In this document: in pieces, positions 7,003-15,025 of the stretch
Numbering within the stretch: the stretch's first letter is position 1
How the letters are laid out: every line of letters begins with the position of its first letter
Source: Pedobacter sp. ASV17
GTDB taxonomy: Bacteria; Bacteroidota; Bacteroidia; Sphingobacteriales; Sphingobacteriaceae
Direction of reading: 5' to 3'
Length of the DNA stretch: 54,784 bases
Assembly (NCBI RefSeq): GCF_016429065.1
Contig: NZ_JAELTX010000017.1
Coordinates: forward strand, 1 to 54,784
Notes under the pieces: generated by a model
Databases searched by the model: none
What the model saw: only the letters and a program-made list of their open reading frames with translations
Told to the model about the DNA's origin: nothing
Translations under genes and position numbers: made by a program

Positions 7003-8790
7003 ATGAAGCATATACGTAATTTTTGCATAATTGCACATATTGACCACGGTAAGAGTACCTTGGCCGACCGTTTATTAGAATATACCAACACGATTTCGCA
7101 GCGTGAGGCACAGGCGCAGTTGTTGGACAACATGGATTTGGAGCGTGAGCGAGGCATTACCATTAAAAGCCACGCGATACAGATGAACTATAAACTTGAT
7201 GGTCAGGAATTTGTGTTCAACTTGATTGATACGCCAGGACACGTAGATTTTTCATACGAGGTTTCGCGTTCTATCGCTGCTTGTGAGGGTGCATTGCTTA
7301 TTGTAGATGCTTCTCAAGGCATTCAAGCACAAACCATTTCTAACCTTTATTTAGCTTTAGAGCACGATTTAGAAATTATTCCAATCTTGAATAAAATGGA
7401 CTTACCTGGTGCCATGCCTGAGGAGGTAAAAGACCAAATTATTGATTTGATTGGCTGTGATAGAGATGATATTATCCCTGCATCTGGTAAAACAGGTATG
7501 GGAATTCCCGATATTTTAAAAGCAATTGTTGACCGTGTACCTGCTCCTGTAGGTAACCCTGAGGCACCATTGCAAGCTTTAATTTTTGATAGCGTTTTTA
7601 ACTCTTTTAGAGGGATTATTGCCTACTACAAAGTGGTAAACGGAGAAATCAAAAAAGGCGATAAAGTAAGGTTTATCAATACAGAAAGACAATACATTGC
7701 CGACGAAGTGGGTATTTTGAAACTGGACATGGCTCCTCGTAACTCGGTGAAAACTGGTGACGTAGGCTATATCATTTCTGGAATTAAGGAAGCCCGTGAG
7801 GTAAAAGTTGGTGATACCATTACTACCGTAGAAAATGGTTCTACAGAAGGTATACAAGGTTTTGAAGAGGTAAAACCAATGGTATTTGCGGGTATTTATC
7901 CTGTAGACACCGAGGATTACGAAGAGTTGAGAGAGGCGATGCACAAGTTGCAGCTGAATGATGCTTCTATCGTATTTGAACCAGAAAGTTCGGCAGCTTT
8001 GGGTTTTGGTTTCCGTTGCGGTTTCTTGGGAATGCTGCACATGGAGATTATCCAAGAGCGTTTGGAACGTGAATTTGACATGACGGTAATTACTACTGTA
8101 CCCAACGTATCGTACAACGCTTATGGTACCAAAGGTGATGTGTTTGTGGTCAATAACCCTTCTGACTTGCCTGACCCAAGTAAACTGGATTATGTTGAAG
8201 AGCCTTTCATTAAAGCGAACATTATTACCAAAGCCGAGTTTGTTGGACCTGTTTTAAGTTTGTGTATCCAAAAACGTGGTATTATCGTTAACCAGTCATA
8301 CTTAACCGCTGACAGGGTTGAGTTGATTTTTGAAATGCCAATGGGTGAAATTGTATTTGATTTCTATGATAAATTGAAAACGATTTCTAAAGGTTATGCT
8401 TCGTTTGACTACCACCCTATTGGTTACCGTAAATCTGACTTGGTTAGATTGGATATGCTTTTGAATGAAGAACCAGTAGATGCTTTGTCATCATTGATTC
8501 ACCGTTCTAATGCTTACGATTTTGGTAAAAAGATTTGTGAGAAGTTGAAAGAGCTTTTACCTCGTCAACAGTTTGAAATTAAAATACAAGCTTCTATTGG
8601 AGCCAAAGTAATTGCCCGCGAAACCATTAGTGCTTTACGTAAAGACGTGACGGCAAAATGTTACGGTGGTGATATCTCGCGTAAGCGTAAGCTATTAGAA
8701 AAGCAGAAAAAAGGTAAAAAACGTATGCGCCAAGTAGGTAACGTTGAAATACCTCAAAGTGCTTTCATGGCAGTGTTAAAATTAGACTAA
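7003..8790 (+). CDS. lepA: Elongation factor 4 (LepA), back-translocating GTPase
   Basis: This 595-residue translational GTPase is of normal length for LepA. The G1 loop AHIDHGKST is at residues 11-19, the switch [10 protein letters not shown] at 76-83 with His80, and the G4 NKMD at 130-133. The EF-2-like domains follow, and the LepA-specific C-terminal domain is present with its basic end ([20 protein letters not shown]). LepA binds the ribosome, promotes back-translocation and helps initiation or ribosome assembly under stress. The gene has its own -7 element almost touching the ATG. It is followed in the same direction by folD after a repeat-bearing gap. Confidence 0.97.
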   Translation: MKHIRNFCIIAHIDHGKSTLADRLLEYTNTISQREAQAQLLDNMDLERERGITIKSHAIQMNYKLDGQEFVFNLIDTPGHVDFSYEVSRSIAACEGALLIVDASQGIQAQTISNLYLALEHDLEIIPILNKMDLPGAMPEEVKDQIIDLIGCDRDDIIPASGKTGMGIPDILKAIVDRVPAPVGNPEAPLQALIFDSVFNSFRGIIAYYKVVNGEIKKGDKVRFINTERQYIADEVGILKLDMAPRNSVKTGDVGYIISGIKEAREVKVGDTITTVENGSTEGIQGFEEVKPMVFAGIYPVDTEDYEELREAMHKLQLNDASIVFEPESSAALGFGFRCGFLGMLHMEIIQERLEREFDMTVITTVPNVSYNAYGTKGDVFVVNNPSDLPDPSKLDYVEEPFIKANIITKAEFVGPVLSLCIQKRGIIVNQSYLTADRVELIFEMPMGEIVFDFYDKLKTISKGYASFDYHPIGYRKSDLVRLDMLLNEEPVDALSSLIHRSNAYDFGKKICEKLKELLPRQQFEIKIQASIGAKVIARETISALRKDVTAKCYGGDISRKRKLLEKQKKGKKRMRQVGNVEIPQSAFMAVLKLD

Positions 8791-8797
8791 TTTGTTT

Positions 8798-8866
8798 TGA
8801 GTTGCGAGTTACAGGTTACGAGTGCAGTCTCAAAACCTATAACTCACAACTTGTAACTCATAACTT
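8798..8866. repeat. Inverted repeat in the lepA-folD gap
   Basis: Two near-complementary arms, GAGTTGCGAGTTACAGGTTA at the left and CTCACAACTTGTAACTCATA at the right (8843-8862), can fold into a hairpin with a loop of about 20 bases. The GAGTTAC/GTAACTC core is perfect. This is a known style of dispersed Bacteroidota intergenic repeat. It would otherwise be read as a 24-residue extension of FolD, which is why the later ATG is used there. Confidence 0.6.
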
Positions 8867-8873
8867 ATATCCA

Positions 8874-9752
8874 ATGCAATTATTAGACGGAAAATACGTA
8901 TCAGAAAAAGTTAAAGTACAGATAGCGGAAGAAGCAGCTCAATTTTTAAGCGAAACAGGTAGAAAACCTCATTTGGTTGCCATTTTAGTGGGTAACGATG
9001 GTGGTAGCGAAACTTATGTAGCTAGCAAGATGAAGAACTGCGAAAAGGTTGGCTTTAAGTCTTCTTTATACCGTTATGATAGTACCGTAACTGAAGCTGA
9101 ATTGCTGGAGAAGGTTAGAGAAATAAATGCTGATGCTGACGTTGATGGATTAATTGTCCAGTTACCGTTGCCTAAGCATATTGACCCAGAAAAGGTTACC
9201 GAAGCGATTGACCCTAAAAAAGATGTTGATGGCTTCCACCCTATTAACTTGGGTAGAATGATGCGTAATTTACCTTGCTACATTCCTGCTACACCTTATG
9301 GTATTTTGTTGATGTTGCAAGCTTACGATATTGATACTACTGGCATGCACTGCGTGGTGGTTGGTCGTAGTAATATTGTAGGCAGCCCAATGAGTGTTTT
9401 AATGGCTCGTAATGCTAATCCAGGAAACTGTACCGTCACCTTAACCCACAGTAAAACCAAAGATTTAAAAGAGCAAGTTTTACAAGCTGATATCATTATT
9501 GCGGCTATTGGTAAAAAGAATTTCATCACTGCAGATATGGTGAAGCCTGGTGCTATCGTGATTGATGTGGGGATCAACAGAGAAACTTCTACGGAAACTA
9601 AATCGGGCTACAAACTGTATGGTGATGTAGATTTTGAAAATGTAGCGCCTAAGTCTTCTTATATTACGCCAGTTCCAGGTGGTGTAGGTTTAATGACTAT
9701 TGTTGGCTTGTTAAAGAATACATTGGCTTCGGCGAGGAAAGAGATATACTAA
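8874..9752 (+). CDS. folD: Bifunctional methylenetetrahydrofolate dehydrogenase/cyclohydrolase (FolD)
   Basis: From the ATG at 8874 the protein has 292 residues, the usual FolD length, and starts [14 protein letters not shown]. The frame is open upstream to a TTG at 8802, but those codons are a palindromic repeat and are rejected. Active-site Tyr48 and Lys52 occur in [22 protein letters not shown] and the [13 protein letters not shown] block bind substrate, and [10 protein letters not shown] forms the NADP loop, followed by the ending [13 protein letters not shown]. The enzyme interconverts 5,10-methylene- and 10-formyl-tetrahydrofolate in the cytosol. Confidence 0.96.
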   Translation: MQLLDGKYVSEKVKVQIAEEAAQFLSETGRKPHLVAILVGNDGGSETYVASKMKNCEKVGFKSSLYRYDSTVTEAELLEKVREINADADVDGLIVQLPLPKHIDPEKVTEAIDPKKDVDGFHPINLGRMMRNLPCYIPATPYGILLMLQAYDIDTTGMHCVVVGRSNIVGSPMSVLMARNANPGNCTVTLTHSKTKDLKEQVLQADIIIAAIGKKNFITADMVKPGAIVIDVGINRETSTETKSGYKLYGDVDFENVAPKSSYITPVPGGVGLMTIVGLLKNTLASARKEIY

Positions 9753-9758
9753 TAATTT

Positions 9759-9919
9759 AAACCACCATTTTAGATTTTAAACATTAAGGAGTTAAGAAAC
9801 ATTAAGTTTTTATAGACAAACAGTCTTAATTATCTTAGTTTCTTAATGGTTTTTAACAATAGAGATTTTCTTTTTAAAGTACTTACAACTTAAATGTTCT
9901 TAGGTGTCTGAGGTGGTTC
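9759..9919. repeat. Long palindromic intergenic repeat, copy 1
   Basis: The unit is bounded by AAACCACC at 9759-9766 and GGTGGTT at 9913-9919, so its ends are inverted. Inside, AAACATTAAGGAGTTAAG pairs imperfectly with CTTAGTTTCTTAATGGTTT. It ends with the phrase TTAGGTGTCTGAGGTGGTT (9900-9918). A second copy follows directly. No open frame or RNA gene was seen here. Confidence 0.65.
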
Positions 9920-9946
9920 TTTTTTTTGATTTAAATACATTTTAAT

Positions 9947-10099
9947 TTTTAAACATTAAGGGGTTAAGGAACATTAAGTCTTTTAACATTTTCGACTAGT
10001 GCCTTAATTATCTTAACTTCTTAATGGTTTTAGCCTAATAGGTCTTTTCTTTTTAAGGCAACTTGCAACTTAAGTGTTCTTAGGTGTCTGAGGTGGTTC
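9947..10099. repeat. Long palindromic intergenic repeat, copy 2
   Basis: This repeats the unit at 9775-9919 with an offset of 172-180 bases. It shares TTTAAACATTAAGG, TTAATTATCTTA, TTCTTAATGGTTTT and the identical closing phrase TTAGGTGTCTGAGGTGGTTC. It ends 3 bases before the stop codon of the Rieske gene, so it may also serve as that transcript's 3' structure. The two copies fill the whole gap between folD and the convergent Rieske gene. Confidence 0.65.
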
Positions 10100-10102
10100 A
10101 TT

Positions 10103-10435
10103 TTAACTAAAAAGACGTTTCCAAAAACTCTCTTTCAAACCAATATAAACACCATCTGCTCTTGCTTCAACGGGATATACATCAATGTAATCTCCTTGAC
10201 CTGTGGCTCCCCTGCCCGTTTGCAAACTATATTCATAACGATGTATGGGGCAAATGATATGACCATTTTTACACCAACCCCCGCTTAATATTCCACCTGC
10301 GTGAGGACAAGTGTTTTGCACCGCGTAAAGGTTATTTTCGTGTTTTACCAAACATATTTTCTTTCCTTCCAGCTTGATGAGCGTCACAAAATCCTCCTTG
10401 GGAATATCCATGTCAAGCTTATGCCACTTCATCAA
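10103..10435 (-). CDS. Rieske [2Fe-2S] ferredoxin-like protein
   Basis: This 110-residue single-domain Rieske protein has both cluster motifs: CPHAGG with Cys43 and His45, and CPIHRYEY with Cys62 and His65. There is no signal peptide or membrane anchor, so it is cytosolic and resembles the small ferredoxin or NirD-like group more than the bc1-complex subunit. Its electron partner is unknown, and no oxygenase or nitrite reductase lies nearby. It starts 2 bases after the stop codon of an upstream lipoprotein gene, which shows co-transcription but not a shared role. Two ATG codons stand at the start. Confidence 0.85.
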   Translation of the reverse strand: MMKWHKLDMDIPKEDFVTLIKLEGKKICLVKHENNLYAVQNTCPHAGGILSGGWCKNGHIICPIHRYEYSLQTGRGATGQGDYIDVYPVEARADGVYIGLKESFWKRLFS

Positions 10436-10437
10436 TC

Positions 10438-11226
10438 TTAATAATTAACCAATAGATGTAGTTCCTTCGGGTTTTCTAAGTTTTCGAACATATCCATGCT
10501 CAATTTCACCTGCTTCTTATCCGCAGAAAGTACTGCCTTGGGGTCGTTTACACTTTTGGCAGGTCTAGGTAAATTAATGATGATGGTATTGGTTAGTTTA
10601 AGGCCCATTGCTTTAAACATTTTTAAGGAAGCTTTAAGTTGTTCACCTTCACCCTCCGCGTTTAAATAATCTGCTTTAGTTTTCCTTTCGAAAGAAGTTG
10701 CGGTAACTTTATAATCGAATTCGTTATTCTCAAATGGCGACTTACTATCTCCTCTATCCGTATCATCCGATTGAAAATTCTTATTCCCAATTTTTCTGTC
10801 AATATCTGCCCGCTTCATCAATCTTCCAAAGTTTTTGAAAAAGTAGTTCATCTCATCCAATGATTTACCCTTGTTGGCTACAGAAATCTTCATGATATTG
10901 TTTGGCATATCCATTTTCATGTCCATGTCCGTTTGTTGAAGTAAGCCTAATTCCTGTGCATTGAATTTTTTTCTAATGCTATCGGGCATGGCACTTCCCA
11001 AATTAAAAGTAGTGTCTTTGACTTCGCCTTTAGCTTTATCCGATTGTTTAACCGAATCTGGCGTAAATGACGAGGCCATTTTCATCAAGCCACCCATGTC
11101 CATATCGTATTTAGCCTCATAAGAGCCATCCGTTTTTAAGGTGTAAGTTTCTTGCACATCAAAGCAAGAAGCTAAAAAAAGACTACAGGCTAAAACAAAT
11201 GGAAAGAATAACTTTTTCATGTTCAA
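10438..11226 (-). CDS. Lipoprotein of unknown function
   Basis: This 262-residue protein has a lipoprotein signal: a Lys-Lys start, hydrophobic FFPFVLACSLFLA, then the lipobox LASC with Cys21. The mature part is rich in Lys, Asp and Met (MDMGGLMKMAS and QQTDMDMKMDMPNN) and has no recognised catalytic motif. Opening strands such as ETYTLKTDGSYEAKYD resemble membrane-associated proteins of unknown function widespread in Bacteroidota. It is divergent from queE, and the Rieske gene follows after 2 bases. MNMKK offers two starts six bases apart. Confidence 0.75.
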   Translation of the reverse strand: MNMKKLFFPFVLACSLFLASCFDVQETYTLKTDGSYEAKYDMDMGGLMKMASSFTPDSVKQSDKAKGEVKDTTFNLGSAMPDSIRKKFNAQELGLLQQTDMDMKMDMPNNIMKISVANKGKSLDEMNYFFKNFGRLMKRADIDRKIGNKNFQSDDTDRGDSKSPFENNEFDYKVTATSFERKTKADYLNAEGEGEQLKASLKMFKAMGLKLTNTIIINLPRPAKSVNDPKAVLSADKKQVKLSMDMFENLENPKELHLLVNY

Positions 11227-11279
11227 TTAAAATTACTTTAGCAAGATACAGAACTTATGATATTTATGGCATAATTATT

Positions 11280-11287
11280 TACCTTTG
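11280..11287 (+). promoter_or_regulatory. queE -7 promoter element (TACCTTTG)
   Basis: TACCTTTG fits TAnnTTTG and ends 12 bases before the queE ATG, which gives a predicted leader of only about 8 bases. Such a leader is too short to hold a preQ1 riboswitch, so queE is not controlled that way from this start site. Confidence 0.5.
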
Positions 11288-11299
11288 TGCCCTTAAATT

Positions 11300-11923
11300 A
11301 TGGCACATCAAATACCAGAAGACGGCACGTTACTTCCTTTAATGGAAGAATTTTACACCATACAGGGCGAAGGTTTCAACACAGGCAAAGCGGCTTATTT
11401 TATCCGTTTGGGAGGTTGCGACGTGGGTTGCCATTGGTGTGATGTGAAAGAAAGCTGGGATGCAGAACTTCATCCATTGACTACCGCTGATGATATTGCA
11501 GCTAAAGCAGCTACTTTCCCAGGAAAAGCCGTGGTGGTAACTGGCGGTGAGCCTTTGATTTATAATTTAGATTATTTGACCAAAAAGCTTCAGAACCAAG
11601 GCATTTTAACCTTTATTGAAACTTCAGGTGCTTATCCTCTTTCGGGTTCATGGGACTGGATTTGTTTATCTCCTAAGAAATTTAAAGCGCCCAGACCTGA
11701 TATCACTCCTTTTGCGAATGAGCTAAAGGTAATCGTGTTCAACAAAAGCGATTTTGAATGGGCAGAGAAATATGCTGAAATGGTGGGTCCAAACTGCAAG
11801 CTATATTTACAACCAGAATGGTCGAAGGCCAAAACAGTAACTCCGCTGATTGTGGATTATGTGATGGCCAATCCTAAGTGGGAAATTTCGCTGCAAACGC
11901 ACAAATTCTTGAATATCCCTTAG
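11300..11923 (+). CDS. queE: 7-carboxy-7-deazaguanine synthase (QueE), radical SAM
   Basis: This 207-residue radical SAM enzyme has the cluster motif GGCDVGCHWCD, a Cys-x3-Cys-x2-Cys arrangement. The N-terminal PLMEEFYTIQGEGFNTGKAAYFIRLGG is typical of QueE, and VVTGGEPLIYNL is the SAM-binding GGE region. It turns 6-carboxy-tetrahydropterin into 7-carboxy-7-deazaguanine, the branch point of queuosine synthesis. No other que genes are adjacent, but the YhhQ importer at 510 belongs to the same cofactor economy. The end SLQTHKFLNIP is conserved in the family, so the gene is complete. Confidence 0.94.
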   Translation: MAHQIPEDGTLLPLMEEFYTIQGEGFNTGKAAYFIRLGGCDVGCHWCDVKESWDAELHPLTTADDIAAKAATFPGKAVVVTGGEPLIYNLDYLTKKLQNQGILTFIETSGAYPLSGSWDWICLSPKKFKAPRPDITPFANELKVIVFNKSDFEWAEKYAEMVGPNCKLYLQPEWSKAKTVTPLIVDYVMANPKWEISLQTHKFLNIP

Positions 11924-12030
11924 CTTGTTACATTGCTAATTTGTTTTATTGTTGCTAACTTGCTTAGCTGAATTTCGTTTGGCTTTAGAAACTGTTTAAA
12001 ATAAAAGATTAATGATACAGTCAACGTAGA

Positions 12031-12098
12031 GACTGCCTCGTTCCTCGCAGTGACGATTCTATTCACGTCTTTGCGAGAAGGTACGACGAAGCAATTTC
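12031..12098. repeat. REP-like palindrome before the PorE-like gene
   Basis: The 244-base gap 11924-12167 holds an imperfect inverted repeat. GACTGCCTCGTTCCTCGC then GTGACG forms the left side, and CGTCTTTGCGAGAAGG then CGAAGCAATTTC the right. It belongs to the same type as 6629-6703 but is more decayed. Nothing else was seen in the gap. Confidence 0.55.
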
Positions 12099-12167
12099 CT
12101 CGTTACTAACGATTATTTTGAGTGAAATTTAAATAGCACTTAGTCTTTCGAGTTAAAATCATGTGAT

Positions 12168-14054
12168 ATGCGCAAGTTCCTTTTGATATTTCTTTGTTTA
12201 AGCCAATTTGTATACGGTCAATCTACCATTAAAAAAGCGCAAACCAGCTTTGAAGATGCCCAACAGTATGTAAGACAAAACGTTTTTGATGAAGCAATCA
12301 AATATTTAAATGATGCTGTAAAAGCAGATCCCAAGTTTCAGCGTGCCTATTTACAGCTTGGCGATATCTATAAACGACTCAGGAACATTCAAAAAGCCAA
12401 GGAAAACTATCGATTAGCAGTGAAATCGGCTGCTGTAGAAAATGCCAACGTTTATTTCAACTTAGGGGAAACAGAACTGCAAACGGGTGACTATAAAGAG
12501 GCAAAGCAAAATTTTGAACTTTTTTTAGCACATGCTGTCAATGCAGACCAAAAATTCAAAGACAAAGCCCAAAAATATATCATCGATTGTAATTTCTCCA
12601 TGGAAGCCATTAAAAAGCCCGTGCCTTATGAGCCTTTCAATATGGGTTTTTACGTGAACAGCGAACATCGTGATTATTTTCCTGCCCTTACCGCTGACGG
12701 GCAGCAGATTATCTTTACCAGAAACATTAATGGGAATGAAGATTTTTATACTTCCGTAAAGAAAAACGGCGAGTGGCAAAAGGCGGTATCCTTAAGTGAG
12801 AATATCAACACCCCTAATTTTAACGAGGGAGCTCAATCCATATCGCCTGATGGCAGGTATTTGTTTTTCACCAGCTGCAACCGACCTGATGGTGCAGGAC
12901 GTTGTGATTTATACGTTTGTCGCCGCGAAGGTAATGACTGGAGTGCACCAGTTAATTTAGGACCAACTATTAACACGCCTGAATGGGAATCACAACCTTC
13001 CATCAGTGCAGACGGCAGTACTTTATATTTTCTGAGCAATAGAAACGGTGGTTTTGGAGGCTACGACATTTGGAAGTCTGTGATGAACGAAGAAGGTCAA
13101 TGGACTACACCTACCAATTTGGGCCCGAACATTAATACGCCTTATGACGAGGCCACTCCTTTTATCCATCCAGATGGTAAAACATTATATTTTTCTTCGG
13201 ATGGCTGGCCAGGTTTCGGACAAAAGGATATTTTCTATAGTAAACTACAGGCAGATGGTACATTTTCTAAACCTGTCAACCTGGGCTATCCTATCAATAC
13301 ATTTAATGACGAATTCGGTTTCGTAGTCAGTGCTGATGGAAAAGAAGGCTTATTTTCTTCCAATTTAAATGGCGGTTTCGGGGATGTAGATATTTATCGT
13401 TTTAAACTACCCGAAAATCTAAAACCCAATCCTGTAACTTATGTGAAGGGAATTATTAGGGATAGGGAAACCAAAGAAACCTTGGAAGCTTCTATTTTAA
13501 TCATCAATTTAAGAACCAAGGAAGCTGCCTACAATGAATATACGGATAAAAGTACGGGCGATTTCATGGCGGTAATGCCTGCCAATGAGCAATATTCTTT
13601 TAATATCTTGGCTGATGGCTACCTGCTATATTCAAACCATTACGATATTAAGCCAACAGACGCCAACAAACCTTACGAAGTAGAGATTTTGTTGGATAAA
13701 ATTAGCGTGGGCAGTAAAGTGTTGCTAAATAACATCTTTTTTGATACCAATAAATACGAACTCTTGCCGACTTCGATGGTGGAGCTGAACTTACTTGCAG
13801 AGATACTTAAAAGTAACACGAGTATGGTGATAGAAATACAAGGCCATACCGATAATGTTGGTGAGGTAAAGACCAATCAGAAACTTTCAGAAAACAGGGC
13901 GAAAGCAGTGTATGATTATTTGGTTGCAAAAGGGATTGACAAAAAGCAACTTACTTACAAAGGCTATGGCGAAGAAAAACCTGCTTTTGATAACACTACA
14001 GAAGAAGGAAAACAGAAAAACAGAAGAACAGAGTTTTTAGTGGTTAAAATATAA
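12168..14054 (+). CDS. porE: PorE-like T9SS component: TPR, PD40 propeller, regulatory-like domain, OmpA
   Basis: This 628-residue exported protein starts with a signal peptide (residues 1-18, ending VYGQS). TPR repeats cover roughly residues 20-145 (FDEAIKYLNDAVKADP, AYLQLGDIYKRL). A beta-propeller of PD40 repeats follows at about 165-420 (FPALTADGQQIIFT, SISPDGRYLFF, SISADGSTLYFLSNR, FIHPDGKTLYFSSDG). A carboxypeptidase-regulatory-like sandwich lies at about 425-510, and an OmpA domain runs from 518 to the end with GHTDNVG and NRRTEF, the peptidoglycan-contact motifs. This order is that of PorE of the type IX secretion system, a periplasmic protein that ties the machine to the cell wall. 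Related OmpA-propeller paralogues occur in Bacteroidota, so the symbol is provisional. Confidence 0.72.
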   Translation: MRKFLLIFLCLSQFVYGQSTIKKAQTSFEDAQQYVRQNVFDEAIKYLNDAVKADPKFQRAYLQLGDIYKRLRNIQKAKENYRLAVKSAAVENANVYFNLGETELQTGDYKEAKQNFELFLAHAVNADQKFKDKAQKYIIDCNFSMEAIKKPVPYEPFNMGFYVNSEHRDYFPALTADGQQIIFTRNINGNEDFYTSVKKNGEWQKAVSLSENINTPNFNEGAQSISPDGRYLFFTSCNRPDGAGRCDLYVCRREGNDWSAPVNLGPTINTPEWESQPSISADGSTLYFLSNRNGGFGGYDIWKSVMNEEGQWTTPTNLGPNINTPYDEATPFIHPDGKTLYFSSDGWPGFGQKDIFYSKLQADGTFSKPVNLGYPINTFNDEFGFVVSADGKEGLFSSNLNGGFGDVDIYRFKLPENLKPNPVTYVKGIIRDRETKETLEASILIINLRTKEAAYNEYTDKSTGDFMAVMPANEQYSFNILADGYLLYSNHYDIKPTDANKPYEVEILLDKISVGSKVLLNNIFFDTNKYELLPTSMVELNLLAEILKSNTSMVIEIQGHTDNVGEVKTNQKLSENRAKAVYDYLVAKGIDKKQLTYKGYGEEKPAFDNTTEEGKQKNRRTEFLVVKI

Positions 14055-14062
14055 TTATTTCT

Positions 14063-14131
14063 ATCATTCTGAGCTTGGCGAAGAATCTCCTAAATCTTTA
14101 TAAGAGATTCCTCTTGCATCGGAATAACAGA
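14063..14131. repeat. REP-like palindrome between convergent porE-like gene and kdsA
   Basis: ATCATTCTGAGCTTGGCGAA with GAATCTC on the left faces GAGATTC, then a degraded TGCATCGGAATAACAG on the right. It is the CTGAGCTT-type unit also present at 6804. As a hairpin between two converging genes it could stop both transcripts. Confidence 0.5.
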
Positions 14132-14137
14132 AAATGC

Positions 14138-14950
14138 TTATAAAATAGCTTGTCTAATCTTAATCAGTTTTACCAGTAAATCTTCTAATAATGCCAAATT
14201 AAGCATGTTGGCACCATCAGATTTTGCATTTGCTGGGTCGGGATGTGTTTCAATAAACAAACCATCAGCGCCAACTGCAATGGCAGCTTTAGCAATGGTG
14301 GTAATCAGTTCTGGTTTACCGCCAGTAACGCCACTACTTTGGTTGGGTTGTTGTAATGAATGCGTACAATCCATCACTACAGGTACGCCGAAACCTTGCA
14401 TTTCGGGCAAACCCCTGTAGTCAACAATTAAATCTTGATAACCAAAAGTATTTCCCCTGTCGGTTAAAATTACTTTCTGGTTTCCTGCTTCTTGGATTTT
14501 CTCTACGGCAAATTTCATTGAACCCGCAGAAAGAAATTGTCCTTTCTTTACGTTCACTACTTTTCCAGTAGCCGCTGCAGCCAGTAATAAGTCTGTTTGA
14601 CGGCAAAGAAAAGCTGGGATTTGAAGCACATCAACATAAGCTGCCGCCATTGCCGCCTCATCACTTTCATGGATGTCGGTAACGGTAGGTACACCAAATT
14701 CCTTACCTACTTTTTCTAATATTTTTAGTGCTTTTTCGTCTCCTATTCCTGTAAAAGAACTGCCTTTACTTCTGTTTGCTTTTCGGTAAGACCCTTTGAA
14801 GATATAAGGGATGCTTAACTTATCGGTAATGGTGACTATTTTCTCTGCAATTCGTAAAGCAATTTCTTCGCCCTCAATAGCGCATGGACCAGCCATTAAA
14901 AAGAAATTGTTACTATCTGTATGTTTTAATTTATCTAAGTAGTTTATCAT
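14138..14950 (-). CDS. kdsA: 3-deoxy-8-phosphooctulonate synthase (KdsA)
   Basis: This 270-residue TIM-barrel aldolase joins phosphoenolpyruvate and arabinose 5-phosphate to give Kdo 8-phosphate for the inner core of LPS. It has the family marks LMAGPCAIEGEE near the N-terminus, FKGSYRKANRSKGSSFTG as the PEP-binding stretch, PTVTDIHE, and SLQQPN followed by GLFIETHPDPANAKSDGANM near the end. Length is normal. The Asn in the YRKANR motif is the residue seen in metal-independent members, so this is probably that type. kdsD lies 2.3 kb away in the opposite direction, so two Kdo steps are near each other but not in one operon. Confidence 0.94.
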   Translation of the reverse strand: MINYLDKLKHTDSNNFFLMAGPCAIEGEEIALRIAEKIVTITDKLSIPYIFKGSYRKANRSKGSSFTGIGDEKALKILEKVGKEFGVPTVTDIHESDEAAMAAAYVDVLQIPAFLCRQTDLLLAAAATGKVVNVKKGQFLSAGSMKFAVEKIQEAGNQKVILTDRGNTFGYQDLIVDYRGLPEMQGFGVPVVMDCTHSLQQPNQSSGVTGGKPELITTIAKAAIAVGADGLFIETHPDPANAKSDGANMLNLALLEDLLVKLIKIRQAIL

Positions 14951-15025
14951 TTTTAGTTATAGTATTCAGTAGTTAGATATGAGTATTTAGACTTTCTTAA
15001 AAAGTAATAATATTCACTTCACTAA

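Noticed and set aside
7579..8055. 158-codon open frame antisense to lepA
   Set aside because: It lies fully inside a certain lepA gene, has no signal, motif or family resemblance, and its composition is what the opposite strand of a conserved gene gives.
8802..8873. 24-codon N-terminal extension of FolD
   Set aside because: Those codons are an intergenic inverted repeat, and family members start at the MQLLDGK position.
9759..10099. CRISPR array
   Set aside because: There are only two long diverged units with internal hairpins and no short identical repeats with unique spacers.
11280..11300. preQ1 riboswitch upstream of queE
   Set aside because: The predicted leader is only about 8 bases, too short for any aptamer, and no such fold was seen.
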